From the NCBI GenBank assembly GCA_004123355.1, contig SCHM01000001.1:11790193-11854192 (forward strand): 64,000 nt of DNA, given 5' to 3'. The notes beneath the pieces were generated by a model. That model was not told the DNA's origin, did not search any database, and was given only the letters and a program-made list of their open reading frames with translations. Source of the stretch: Amphirosellinia nigrospora. Lineage: Eukaryota; Ascomycota; Sordariomycetes; Xylariales; Xylariaceae. Both the position numbers and the translations under genes were made by a program. Shown piece after piece: positions 1 through 10,897 of this stretch (within the stretch, counting starts at the first letter, position 1; every line of letters starts with the position of its first letter).

Positions 1-2160
1 ATTTATTAACGGAATTTTTAGTTTATCGAAAAGCTAGATTTTATAATTTATATTATAATATATATTAAATTTAAAACTATAGCTATATATTTAAAATTTA
101 ATAATATTAAAATATTAATAATTAGTTTATTTTTTATATATTTTTACGTTAAATAAAACGAATATTTTATTATTTATATTAAATAAAATATAAAAATTTA
201 GCTTTTATATTTATTTTATTTAAATAAAACTTTATTAAAATTTACGCTTTTAAATAATGTTATATTTTTAATAATTAATATTATTTTAAACGTTAAAATT
301 GTTTATTTATATATTTTTTTATTTTTTTTATTTAAATTATTTTTTATAATTAATAGCTTAAACTTATTTTATATTATTATAATTAAATAAAAACGTTTTA
401 TTATTAGTTTAATTAAATAAATTATTAGTTGATAATAGTTTATTTATAAGTAGTAATAGCGCTAAAATAATTTTTAAATAATATATAATTTTTTTAAATA
501 TATTTTATATTTTAAGCAGTTGTTTTTTAAATAGCTTATTTAACTATAATATAAATATAGTTTTCTATAATTTGCCGCTACTTTTTATAATAAATAGTTT
601 TCGTAAGTTTATTAAGTTTTATTTAACGCCGATAATATTATAGTTTATTAATAATTAATAGTTAAAATAAAAAATATAAAACTTTTAAAATAATTATTAT
701 AAGCGCAATCTTAAAAAAATATAATTAATATATTATATTTATATTTACGTTCGTTAAATAATTAATATTTAAGTTTTTTTAAAACGATTTTATAATATTA
801 AAAATTAAATAATTTTTTATAAAAATTAAAATAAACTATTTATTTATTAAATCGTTTATTAAATCGTAATATATATTTATAAAAATAGTTTAAAGTTTTA
901 GTATTTTTTTTTAAGTTTTAAACTTTTATAAAGTTATTTATATAAAAGTTTTTTATTAATATATAAAATTAACTAAAAAACGCTAAAAAGCTAGCTTTTT
1001 TAGAATAATTTATTTATTTTCGTTATATATGTAATTTTATCGATTATTATATATTTTTAAATTTTTAAAAAATTGCTAATATATATTAAACCTAATTTAT
1101 ATTATTAAAGCTTTTATATTTTATAAAATAAAACTTAAACTATTAATACCGACTTTTTAGCTTAAATATAGTATATATATAGTTATAATTAATATATATA
1201 TTTTTTTTATTTATAATTTTAGTTATAAGCAGCTTTTTAAGCTTAAATTAAATTGCTATTTATTTAGTTTTTTTTTTTTATTAATTTATAAGTTATTAAT
1301 TTTGTTTATTATTTAATAAAATAATACGTTTTTTAAATATTAAATTTTAAAGCTTAGCTAGGTTTTATATTAAAGCTATAATTAGTTATTTTTATATTAT
1401 TTTTATTTTATAGCTATAATTTCGCTAATTTAGTTCGGTAATACTTGCTTTAATTATGTAAAATATTCTATATAGCTATATATTAGCTATACCGTTCGTA
1501 ATAATTGCTATTAAGTAAGCTAAAATTATTATTTATATGCTAGCGAATAAAAGATCTAAAAAAAAAATATTATTAATAAATTTTATACTAATAGCAAAGC
1601 TAGAAAGTTTTAAATAAAAGTTATAATAAATAAATATAATTTTTAAAGTAGTTTAAAGTAAATATTCGTTATATTAAAAAGTATATTAAAAATATATTAA
1701 AAAATATAATTATATTAATTTAAAAAAAATAATTTTTATGTATTTTATTTTAGTTGTCTTTAACTATAAATTATTTAATTAGTACTATTACTACTAATAT
1801 TTAGTAACTTTTATAGTTATTAGCTTTTTTGTTTATTTTTTTTTATAAGTTAACTTTAGTTTTATTCTATATTATATATTTTTTATTTTTAAATAAGAAA
1901 TTAAATATTATGCTTGCTTAAGTCCGCTAAATAGTACTTTTTATATTTTATAAGCTTTTATTATATAAAGTAGCGGTTAGTAATAAATTTGCTAGGTTTT
2001 TTTAACTATAGTAATAATGTTAAAGCGAAACTAGAAATTATTTAATATAAGCTTATAATAACTACGATAAAAGAATAAGAATAACGTATAACTAAGGTAA
2101 TTTATAATAATAGTATAGTAAAAGCGGAGGTTAGTTTAAGTTTAAAGCTGTGATTCGTTT
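1..2160. repeat. AT-rich, RIP-like repeat block
   Basis: The whole stretch is dominated by A and T, with very few CA, TG, CC or GG steps while ACG and CGT remain. No long reading frame survives on either strand. This base pattern is what repeat-induced point mutation leaves in ascomycete transposons. The original element cannot be named by eye. The block runs off the left end of the window and fades into normal composition between about 2160 and 2460. Confidence 0.8.
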
Positions 2161-2330
2161 CGGAGGTAAGGCATAAAGGAGCGAAGAATATAAAGGCAAA
2201 GAACGGAGGAGGCAAGGAATATAAAGGAGACAAAAACGGAAGAGCAAGGAATACGGAGGAATAGAAAATGGAGGAGCAAGGAATACGAGGTGATAGGAAA
2301 CAGAGGTAATAAGAACGCGGAGAAGGCACG
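2161..2330. repeat. Purine-rich degenerate minisatellite
   Basis: One strand is almost all purine and carries several imperfect copies of a unit close to GGAGCAAGGAATA separated by similar A/G-rich spacers. The opposite strand gives a 75-residue open frame rich in Ser, Pro, Phe and Leu, which is the low-complexity by-product of this repeat and not a convincing gene. The tract lies at the edge of the AT-rich block. Confidence 0.6.
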
Positions 2331-2699
2331 AGGTACGGGGCTTTTAAAGATTATATAGTTTTAGAAGGCGCAATAAACTATTAAAGACTTCGTAATATAG
2401 AGTAGGTTCTATATTTATTGTTGCGCAAAGGTTTTTAAACTACCTTATAGGCGTAACTAGCTATATATAGTGATCCTTTTGTCTTAAAGTTGGTGCCTTG
2501 TGGCACTGTGGCTGGGTAAGTGGCGTGACTCATGACACCATGTGAGGGGGTTACCCTTGGAGAATACTCCCGCCCCACTCAAAACATCCCTCTGCTCAAG
2601 GCGCATTTCTATGCGTTGCAGACCAGTTCAACATCGCTACCGATTTTTCAACCACTTCCAGAACAACGTACACACATGGACACGCCGGATCTTAAGTCG
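2331..2699. other. Transition zone out of the AT-rich block
   Basis: Composition becomes normal here. Short frames around 2532-2700 may be the decayed 5' exon of the CorA-like pseudogene that follows (an in-frame ATG lies at 2676, just before a possible intron donor at 2706), but nothing can be assigned firmly. Confidence 0.35.
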
Positions 2700-4083
2700 G
2701 ATAGGGTACGTGCAATTTTTTGTTCTAGTTTAAACATTCATCTCACCTGAACCTAGCACATCCTCCGTCCACCTATTCCGCCTTGTTCGAGTCCGAGATA
2801 TTGAACTATCCCAGCAGTATCGCACTAGTCTATACTTGCTTCCCACACAAAGGACCTAGCCACGGCATTTTCTTTGGTTGCTCCGATGACGATATAGCGG
2901 TACACGACATGATTAAGAGGTGCGGGTCGGCGTATAATGATCCTCTCTTCTTACCAGCAGTGTTGCCGAACTGCAGACCTTACACCTCACGAGCTCGGTG
3001 AAGCCTTAAAGGATAATGCAGTAAAATCAACGGGGAGGTAGATAGCCAACGTTCTAGCAAGGAACACTTTCAATCTCCAGAACTCATAAAAAGGTGAACG
3101 CCATGAATGCCGATGCAAAAACATTCGAGAGGAGATTGCCTCGCTCAGCGGCACTTGAAAAATCTTGTAACTGCATCAAATCCAAGGTTATACCGGGGTG
3201 TTCTTCGACGATTCGAGGAGCTTGAATACGAGACTTGGTTGGATCTTTCGGTAAACATTGGCAAGGCTACTCTGAATGCTGAAACTAAGTGGTTCTACAG
3301 GCCTACAGGGCCCACCACACAACCCTACCATCTACATCACATTTCGGTGCACTTAAGCTACGTATACGATACGTTATTTTCCCACCACCACCCTTATTTT
3401 TTTTAGGTAGTTAGGTAGTTAGTTAGTTAGCTGTTTTTTGTTTGTTTTTTAGTTTTAGTATGGGCAGGTGAGGCTAGTTTCGAGGCTTCTACGAGGCGTA
3501 TACGGGCGTATAACGACTCGTCAAAGCCGCGACGCCAATCGAAAACTAGCCTGTACCGCTCACGCTCCCCCAATACTAGTACTTTCCCTACCAAAACAAG
3601 TGCCCTGAAGTGTGCTGTAGAAGTGAGCCAAAAACACCAAATGGCTGTCATTCACTTGAGCTAATACTCCACCACCCGTTTAGCACGCTACCAACATCTC
3701 GAAACACGCCGCCACGACAAGCATGATCTTGGCGTTTGTAGCTATGATCTACTTGCCTATATCAACCGTTGCCGTAAGTGACTGAACTCCAACGAGGGAT
3801 GCTCATCCTGTCGCCGACAGTAACCTAACACCAGATTGAATGTGAGCCAGGCAATATTTGCCATGCCAATCTTGACTTCAAGGCAGATTGGATAATATAC
3901 ACGGCCGCCATTCCCACTACGCCCGACAATAGTGATGCACAGCCGGTAATAGTCTCGTACTACCTAGCACACTACCTCGGTGTCTCTTTCGCCTTGCTAC
4001 TTCTTACACTTGAGGGTTGGCACATTTCCACCCGGGAAAAAAGTTGGATGGAACACCTTCCTCACCACTCGGTTAATCATTGA
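2700..4083 (+). pseudogene. CorA-like membrane protein pseudogene, split by a 329-bp element
   Basis: Pieces of one fungal CorA/Mg2+-transporter-like protein lie in order but in different frames. A central piece at about 2783-3001 contains GIFFGCSDDDIAVHDMIKRC. A helical piece at about 3107-3290 contains FEELEYETWLDLS. After the insertion at 3292-3620, the membrane part contains MILAFVAMIYLPISTVA (3723-3773) followed by a second hydrophobic stretch (to a stop at 4081-4083). Intron-like segments remain at 2706-2756 and 3774-3834 with GT/AG ends. There is a frameshift before the central piece, several stops between 3001 and 3107, and a TAG just before the first membrane segment. The family is common in Pezizomycotina, often with HET or ankyrin domains. 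The assignment rests on remembered family patterns; the broken state is plain from the sequence. Confidence 0.6.
3292..3620. mobile_element. 329-bp TIR element with 5-bp target duplication (non-RIP copy)
   Basis: The element begins GTTCTACAG and ends CTGTAG, so its ends form a short inverted repeat (CTACAG/CTGTAG). It is flanked on both sides by AAGTG (3287-3291 and 3621-3625), a 5-bp target-site duplication. Inside are TTAG-rich and T-rich tracts and no coding capacity. Further copies are found at 48171-48261 (5' part), about 53850-54018 (3' part) and 54026-54361 (full), the latter two with many C-to-T and G-to-A changes. It could be a MITE, or a solo LTR with unusual ends; 5-bp duplications occur with both LTR elements and some DNA transposons. 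Confidence 0.75.
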
Positions 4084-5095
4084 CTTCAGTCGAGCCGTCA
4101 AGAAGCTGTTTGAGGACTCCTGACGGCGCTGGGGGTTTCATGAAGGACAAAGGTCTGCCACTTCATGAAGAGGACAAAGGGCCAAATAACAATCGATTAT
4201 TGTCAGGTGACAGGGTAACAGGTGACCAGCTGGTACCTCGAAGTGGTCTAGTAGATAGGGATTGGATATATAAAGACCTACGGCCTCCCCAGGTAATAGG
4301 AAAAGGTTCAGGAATTAATGATATTAAGCCCTTACCCCTATACTCTGCCTACCAGTGACCTATCGGCGACCCTACTCACTCTGAGCCAAACCACCTGACA
4401 ATTATGAAGCCTGGACCGGGCTTTCGATTCTCTTATACTTAAGACACTGAGCTACAGCAGTTTCTACCGAGTTATCGTGAAAACCTCGGTGTAGAGGTAA
4501 GTCATTTCCGTGTTATGTCTTGGCTACCTCTTAGGAATGAAAATTATCTAGATGAAAACAGGTAGCTGTTTTCAAAACCTCTGGAGAATAAAATTCTTTT
4601 ACCTATTGCGAGTACTGGATGACTACCACGGACTGTCTGATAGGTGCTTACTGCTAGGACGCGTTATCATTAATGCATCCCAAAGTAAGTGATGTCTACA
4701 AAGTCTAATATGCAGGACGGGCTACGTCATAATATGACATCTTTTGACTTGAACTAATAGCTTTTGCTTGAGTTTTATAAAGGAGGTACAACTAAGTGAA
4801 AGGAAGTATTCTTTTCTCTTTACCGATAGTACCATTCGTTTCACTCAGTCATGCTCCTTCGCAAAGCAAGTCACTAAAATAAGATTTAATAGTCAATAGA
4901 TTGATAGACGTCAAAACTTCGAACAACTAATTCAAGACTTATCCAATACACAAAAAGAGAAAAAAGCGAGGGACATTCCTCACCAATAACCCAACCAGCA
5001 ATCAACCATCGTCCTGTCTAGTAAACCCGAATAATAATCCTTGCCGTGTTTCCAAAGATGACCCTCTGTTTGCCAAAGACGATAGGCGCTCATGC
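4084..5095. other. Intergenic, no gene seen
   Basis: About 1 kb without a supported gene. A short imperfect direct repeat around CATGAAG and GACAAAGG lies near 4138-4180. A 92-residue frame at 4080-4358 resembles no known protein and uses unlikely codons. Nothing else stands out. Confidence 0.5.
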
Positions 5096-5485
5096 CTACT
5101 CGCCACTGTCGATTTCGCACAAAATGTGCTTGATAATATCGTGGTTGCTATCACTGCAGCTGATGTAGTCGTGTGCAGAGACGCACTGGCCGATTTGGAG
5201 GCCGCTCGAGTCGAGCAGGACGTTGGGGTAGTTGTCTCCACCGTTGCATCCTGCGAAAGAATATTGCACCTCACCGAGGTTGAATGTTGAGCCGCAGGGG
5301 TTTTTCGTGAGGACGCCAAGCACGTCTTCGGTCCGGCAAGGGTTGTCGGCTTTATCAATCCAAGTAACCCAGTGGTTGGTTTGGTCGCTGTTCTGAAGTT
5401 CCTGGCCCAAGGCGATCACTGGAGACTGGGCTCGAGCGAGGTTGCTGAGGGCGGCAATGCCTAGGAAGGTGAGGCTGAACTGCAT
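5096..5485 (-). CDS. Small secreted cysteine-rich protein
   Basis: Single-exon frame of 129 residues. The first in-frame ATG of the mature-looking protein (5485) is followed at once by a signal peptide (MQFSLTFLGIAALSNLARAQ), with predicted cleavage after ARA or AQ. The open frame continues further upstream, but that part is Ser/Thr-rich 5' leader and would bury the signal peptide. The mature part of roughly 110 residues has six cysteines, in contexts NPC, NPC, AGC, GQC, ISC and ILC, enough for three disulphides. Small secreted six-cysteine proteins in fungi include effector candidates and antimicrobial proteins; no specific family was recognised. A TATA-like motif lies about 175 bp upstream. 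No frameshift is needed, and the neighbours give no functional link. Confidence 0.75.
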   Translation of the reverse strand: MQFSLTFLGIAALSNLARAQSPVIALGQELQNSDQTNHWVTWIDKADNPCRTEDVLGVLTKNPCGSTFNLGEVQYSFAGCNGGDNYPNVLLDSSGLQIGQCVSAHDYISCSDSNHDIIKHILCEIDSGE

Positions 5486-5658
5486 GATGAATTGATAAGA
5501 TGAGGAATGGCTCGGGTTGTTCAAGTGAGTTGGAGGCAAAAGAGAATTCTTGATGATTGTATTGGTGTGTGAGCTGAGTGATGAGCTTGGGTACCTAAGT
5601 AATAGTGATAAAGATGTTGATGATGGGAGTGCCATCACCAAATTTGGAAAGATGCGAC

Positions 5659-5668
5659 CTTATATATT
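5659..5668 (-). promoter_or_regulatory. TATA-like box of the secreted-protein gene
   Basis: On the minus strand the sequence reads TATATAAGG, about 175 bp before the ATG at 5485. The spacing leaves room for a 5' leader of about 140 nt, usual for fungal secreted-protein genes. Inference from sequence only. Confidence 0.4.
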
Positions 5669-6053
5669 GATAATCTTGAGTTGCCAAGAGGCACTCAGTT
5701 AGACGGTCAGTGACTATTGCTTGCCTTCCTCGAGTAGCAGATCTTGTGGAATGATGTCACTCTTCTCATTGTAGTCTTTTCGTTGGTGTGCTTCAGAAGA
5801 TCCTCCAGTCAGCCACGGAAGCAACTTCATATCAGACAATTTCAGTTTTGTTGCGATCAACAGTTCCTTGTAAGACTTGGAGATCGGATTGAGGCGATCA
5901 ATAGGGGTTCCCAGGGGTTGAGCCGGGCATACGACTGGATGGGACCACCAAGATGAGCCAGATTTGGCTTGAGTTCAGATGCGAAGGAATATAAACTACG
6001 TCATTGGTACGAGAATAGTTGATGAACTCAGTTGAAATGTTCTCCCGGCAATC
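5669..6053. other. Intergenic, no gene seen
   Basis: Upstream of the secreted-protein gene. A 70-residue plus-strand frame at 5744-5956 has no recognisable features. Nothing else is supported. Confidence 0.45.
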
Positions 6054-6412
6054 TTATCTGATTCTGGTCTCATGCTTCCCCGTGTATACCATAATCTCCA
6101 GCTTCGTTGTTCTACGGGGAGAATGATCGGCGCTTCCAACCAGAATGTCGGTCATGATGGCTGGTAATGTTAACGTGAATGTTGCTTCCGCGCCGCACAC
6201 CAGGTCTGTTTCGGATGGCCCGTTGGTAATGACTTGGTCTAGTCCTCCGCCTGTGCCGCAATAGCTAGCTTCTATTTCAGGTTTCCGCACCTCTTTAATA
6301 AGAAGTCTGACAAAGATGCCAGAGGAAGAGCCGACATGTAATAATACTCGTCATGGATCGTCTTGGTGCGTATTATAGCTGCGCGTGAAAAAATCACGAT
6401 AGTGTAATTCAT
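6054..6412 (-). CDS. Uncharacterised small protein, needs one frameshift
   Basis: A short protein can be read from an ATG at 6412, beginning MNYTIVIFSRA, to a stop at 6054. One base is missing near 6335, where the reading passes into a frame containing SSSGIFVRLLIKE, SYCGTGGG and MTDILVG. The join gives about 119 residues with beta-rich, evenly spaced hydrophobic character. No signal peptide or membrane segment is evident. I do not recognise the family. Reasons to think it real are the protein-like composition on both sides of the shift and the single base needed to join them; reasons for doubt are its length and the lack of a known homologue. It may instead be a decayed gene. Confidence 0.35.
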
Positions 6413-6645
6413 AGCAGAATCGGTACAAGGAATCGTTGCTGGAGGCCTGCGGTTTTGCGTTCTTATATATTCAGCCTCGGCAATGACGCAGGAAATCAAA
6501 TATGAGGAGTGAAAGGCTGCACGCGACGCGGATCCAAATACAAGGTAGCGGTTTTGATGTAATGAATCAGATTACACACGCCATGTCGAGTATCCCAGCA
6601 CAGTATCAAAAACTTTAGTTCAAATAAAGCTACGTGTCAATTTTC

Positions 6646-7494
6646 TCACAACTTCGGGTTTATGATACAAGAAAATAGACATATTTCGAACTCTCTAACG
6701 CCTGCATCTGTAAGACCTGGGCGAAGCCGTTGACTCGCCTGTTCCACTAGCTGGCGACAGTCATCATTAGCCCATGTGGGATAAGAGAAATCGAGATCCC
6801 AACCATCACGAGTCCATGAAGCGACCTTGTGTAAACCATTGCACTGCCATAGTAACTGGTATGTTTCGGGACTGGTTGTTGTGGAAGTGCCCTGACCTGA
6901 CGGCATCTCCGTGACAATGTACAGCGCTCTGACAGAATAATGGTGCTCAAAGAGCAAGTCGCTGAGCTCATAACCTATGCTTTGAAGCAATGTTTTCGGC
7001 AGGGCGATACGCTTAATCCCGAACTTGACACACAACAACCGGTCGATGAAGTCAGGACCAAACAGCTCGTCCCAAGTGTCTTTGAAGAGGGCGTCCAAAT
7101 CACTCAAAAACAGCGCGTCGCGATCGGGAAGGAACGGGCGGAGAAACACAAGTTGCCCCTCCTCGATCCCAGTATAAATCCGAGGCTTTCGCATCTCTGC
7201 CCACTCGAGGGCGATGGTGCGAGCCTCTCTGTTGACAGCCGCCAATGGCAACTGAACACGCGCTTTGACGAGCAGATCGTGACGAAATTCGACGTTAAGG
7301 TTGTTGTCGGGGGTATAGTCCTCCTCAGATGGTGATAGGTATCTTCCGCGCCAGCAGCCTTTTTTATATGCATATAAAGCTGGTTGCAGGTCATCGGGGA
7401 GGGCACTGTACCATGTTTGGATGCGCAGCTCCGGAGGAAGCTTTGCGAAAAGGTGGAAAGTAGAGTAGGCTCGCGGAGTTTCAAGCTTGTCCAT
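6646..7494 (-). CDS. 2EXR-domain protein
   Basis: Intact single-exon frame of 282 residues. Near the N-terminus (residues about 10-35) it has the hallmark of the fungal 2EXR family: TFHLFAKLPPELRIQTWYSA, followed by ALPDDL. A second typical element, LPLAAVNREARTIALEW, lies around residues 80-100, where the family has a conserved 'L..VCREAR..A' stretch. The rest is less conserved. 2EXR proteins are abundant in Pezizomycotina accessory regions; their molecular function is not known. The ATG at 7494 sits right before the conserved block and is a sensible start. No introns or frameshifts are needed. Not clearly linked to its neighbours. Confidence 0.8.
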   Translation of the reverse strand: MDKLETPRAYSTFHLFAKLPPELRIQTWYSALPDDLQPALYAYKKGCWRGRYLSPSEEDYTPDNNLNVEFRHDLLVKARVQLPLAAVNREARTIALEWAEMRKPRIYTGIEEGQLVFLRPFLPDRDALFLSDLDALFKDTWDELFGPDFIDRLLCVKFGIKRIALPKTLLQSIGYELSDLLFEHHYSVRALYIVTEMPSGQGTSTTTSPETYQLLWQCNGLHKVASWTRDGWDLDFSYPTWANDDCRQLVEQASQRLRPGLTDAGVREFEICLFSCIINPKL

Positions 7495-8963
7495 CTGGTC
7501 TGGGTGCAGAACAGGTGGTATTTGGATTTTAAGGTAGGGATGGAATGTAGATGGTTGAGCGTCACTGCGACAAAGTAAACAAAATCAATCAGTACGAAGA
7601 TGGTACGTGCACGATATCACGTGACCACTATATACCCAACAGTACTTGTTGAAAAGTCGAAACGTGGTGTGTGGCTGAACCAACAATGGAGCTGCTGTTT
7701 CTAAATTAGGATCTGTGACTGTTGGCTGCAGCCAACATCCAAGGCAAGCACATGTACACAGTTGAAGAAATTAGGGCCATCGCCAGGCGGCTTCATTATC
7801 CGGCAGAGAAATTGGTGACCTCTTGATCTTGTTACTGATTCCGTGAAGACTCCACAGTACCTTGATGAGTATCGTCTATCTTACAATGGCCTCCTAACCG
7901 CAAAATGTCAAGAAGCTGTATCAACATCGGCTCAGCGGCTAAGCCACTGTGGTGAGGCCAAAATCGACGGTGATGTCATGATAATTCCAACCGCGCATGG
8001 TGTACGATTCCACAGAAACCGTTGATCTTCTCACGTTCTTGTTATCATTAGCGAACTTGATGTTGTTTCTGTTCTAGTAATATTACTTTGCCGCATCAAC
8101 CATTATAACAGCGATGGAAGGAGATTCTCGTTGCTTTTCTTACGGACGATCAACAGGCTGATATTCCACATGGTCCATGAACACGCTGATCCTCACCTCC
8201 GGACTCTAATTAAGTGCTCATTTTGAAATACAGAACGGCTTGGTTTTACTTACGTAGTCATCAAAATGCACAGAGTTCGACGCGAGAAGACCTTTTAGTG
8301 ACGATCAGAGAATAATGGAAGATTGCACTGGAACTTACTTTATCTAAGTCTTGATAGTATAAGTCTTCATCTACTAAAGGGTCGGAGAGAGAGGTGAAAG
8401 CCCGATAATTGGCGAGAGGAGAATAGAATTCGGGGCAGAACTTTGGAGCATTGTTGAAAACTTTCCCACACTCGTTTTTTCCTTGGTTTTTTTTCTGGTT
8501 TACATAGCTGGTCTCGGGAACTTGTAAGGCGACAAGATGGTTGGATTAGAACTTTGGGCTTTGCTGAGATAGCTCCCACGCTCGTTTTTAATTCGATTTA
8601 CATAGTTGTGGTACATGTATTGGTGTAGGGGCTGGTGATTGAATACACAGCCACCTTGTGACTGATTGGGCACCTGTATTTTAGCTGTCAGATCTGTAGC
8701 TTTAGATTTGACTTATACATACTATCATAACATTATACATAATGCATACCACGTTAATGTTGATATTTTAATTTGACCCTTTCTTCACAGCGCCATCTAC
8801 CTGATCAGATGTCTTGTGTCTGTTTATGCGGGTGCACTATGCGCACTCGTTTCTGGAAGTGCCTTCAGAATCATTACAGCAAAGCTTTGCCATTAAATGT
8901 CGAAGTATTACTTTGAAGCCCGTCTTCGTCCAATGGGCCCGTGCAAATAGACGACAGCTACAG
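7495..8963. other. Intergenic with a diverged duplication
   Basis: About 1.5 kb without a supported gene. A diverged direct repeat lies at about 8437-8604 (listed separately). Short frames at 7843-8025, 8367-8579 and 8814-9095 look random or antisense to the HET gene. Confidence 0.5.
8437..8604. repeat. Diverged tandem duplication
   Basis: Two neighbouring segments (about 8437-8506 and 8549-8604) share the order AGAACTTTGG, a CACACTCG/CACGCTCG-TTTTT core and TTTACATAG. They are imperfect copies of a unit of roughly 60-70 bp, separated by about 45 bp. Confidence 0.5.
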
Positions 8964-10897
8964 CTATACAAGTGTAATGACGTCCAAACTGTCTGTTCCA
9001 GGCCATTTCTCTCCCTCCATAACGCCATGCACGTACGCCCAAGTAACTACACTATAGCCATCTCTATTCGGACGCAGCACAATCGGCATCTCTAGCCCGG
9101 CTAGAAGAGCCACAGCATCCTCTTCTTGAATTGCACCTCCCGCTATCCCCATATGCTGAGTATCAGTCAAGAATAGCGCTTTCCCAAGCAACCTCTCCCG
9201 TATCAGGTCGTGGAAAGTCTTTGCAGCGCCGTCTAACAAAGGAGTCGCTATAGTGGCGTCAAACATGAGCCCGGACGGTCCGGATTTGGTGCCGCTCAGG
9301 GGCTCAATCATTGCATTTGATTTCATTCCGTGCGCAATTACCTTGATCCATTCCTTGTACGATTCAGGAGATAGGTTTTCCCTGTACGACTTTGGCACTG
9401 TAATATCTAAACCGTCTCTTGAGGGGAGTTGAACAAGAGTCCTATAAAATGCCTCATCAATTGATTCCCCTGTCGTATAACTGTCAGTGAGGCGCTGGTA
9501 ACATCGTATCCAGTCCCGGAATATTTCAATCTCGGTATCAGCTGGGCCGGTCTCCGTAGAAAGTGCTGTCGAGCGGGCATGAATCTTGCAGATAACCTTA
9601 CCCGAGGTGCGCAAGCTATCGCCATCTATAGAATTAGGGGATGGGCAATACTCGCTCGATTGAGACGCACGCCAAAATCGAAAGACTGAATTGCTGTCGA
9701 TGACATCTGTATCGCCCCAGTCGGGAACCCATGACGGCAAGTTGAGCATACGGGAACGTGACGAAACGTGGTATAATATATGCAGGCTTTCGTCTTGTTT
9801 GATCACAGCCTCTGCTGTCTCCAAAAACACCTGCCTAGCTGGCTTGGAGTAGTCGGGCGCAGGAAAGCGGGCATCAAACGCCTTGAAAATGCCGTGCAGT
9901 GCGAATACTTTATCCCGCACGTCGGTCGCAAGCTTTCCTCGGACCTCGACTAGGATATTGAGTATTTCTCTCAGTGGCGTGAAACTTCTGAGCAACCGCT
10001 GGGGCGAGACAAGATCCGGGCGCCGGGAGCTCGCTCTGGCCGACTCGAACAGAGGCTTTAAGCGGTTAAAGATCTGAGCCGCGCTGTGTGCTAACGAGCT
10101 AACGCCCGGGTCCAGTTTTCTGTTTAGCATAGCCTCCATAAATGTCTCCCATCTCATCATCTTATCCCCACGGCACAAGTACACTGCCTTGGGTGATGCC
10201 ATTGCCACCTCCTGAATTGTCCACATTCTGGTAAACCATGGTTGCTCCAATATGTCTTTCGATAATATAAGTGACTGAGCTTTGTCTTGATCTACAGAGT
10301 CAGTTTCTATTGAATTGTCGGATTCTGGACTGGATTTTGTGATATCTAGGGGGGATTATTAGCGCCATAAACTTGTATTGATAAGTAAATTGGCTTACAA
10401 CGATTTTCCGCTAAATTCTCGAAATAGTCAAAAGCCTCTGCCGTGAATTCTGTTGAGCGACCAAGCCAAACAGCAACGATCTCGGCGAGTCTGTATATGT
10501 CCTCCATCATACCGACTTGTTGGCTTCGTTCTTCCACCACGCTCTGATCAATGCAAATAGCATCGATCCAAAGATATGACATTTTGTCACTCCGTCGGAA
10601 GCGACGTAGAATCGCCTCGCAGTTCTCAGTAACGACAAGCGTTTTCCCATGGCAAATGATTCGTCTACTAGGAGCCTGGAAGCCCCAAGTATATGATATG
10701 GCGGCATAAGATGGTGGGTTGTCGTCATCCAAGAGCTCTTCTGCGAGCTCGCAAATCAGTGCAGCAGTCTCGTACCGCGAAGGGTAGATTTTGAGAATCC
10801 TGGTAGATTTCGGGGACACCAGCGGCCGATATTTAAAACTCCATCGCCGCCAGCGGCATCCTCGGAATCCTCCTCTTGTATTCCTTCCTCTTGACAT
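8964..10897 (-). CDS. HET-domain protein (heterokaryon incompatibility-like)
   Basis: Two exons on the minus strand, 10897-10399 and 10345-8964, with a 53-bp intron (GTAAGC donor, GCTAAT branch-like site, CCTAG acceptor). The join keeps frame and gives 626 residues. The HET domain runs from about residue 60: AAISYTWG, then YLWIDAICIDQ, then MEDIYRLAEIVAVWLG. Just after the intron comes QPWFTRMWTIQEVA, the usual end of the domain. The C-terminal part ends with a YVHGVMEGE motif common in this family. HET proteins mediate allorecognition-type cell death in fungi. The start at 10897 overlaps, in another frame, the TPR reading frame that precedes it on the same strand. One further missing base near 10840 would fuse the two into a TPR-HET protein of about 1014 residues. 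Confidence 0.85.

Noticed and set aside
3400-3440. TTAGGTAG/TTAG tract as a telomere-like repeat
   Set aside because: It lies inside the 329-bp element, is only a few units long, and recurs in its other copies.
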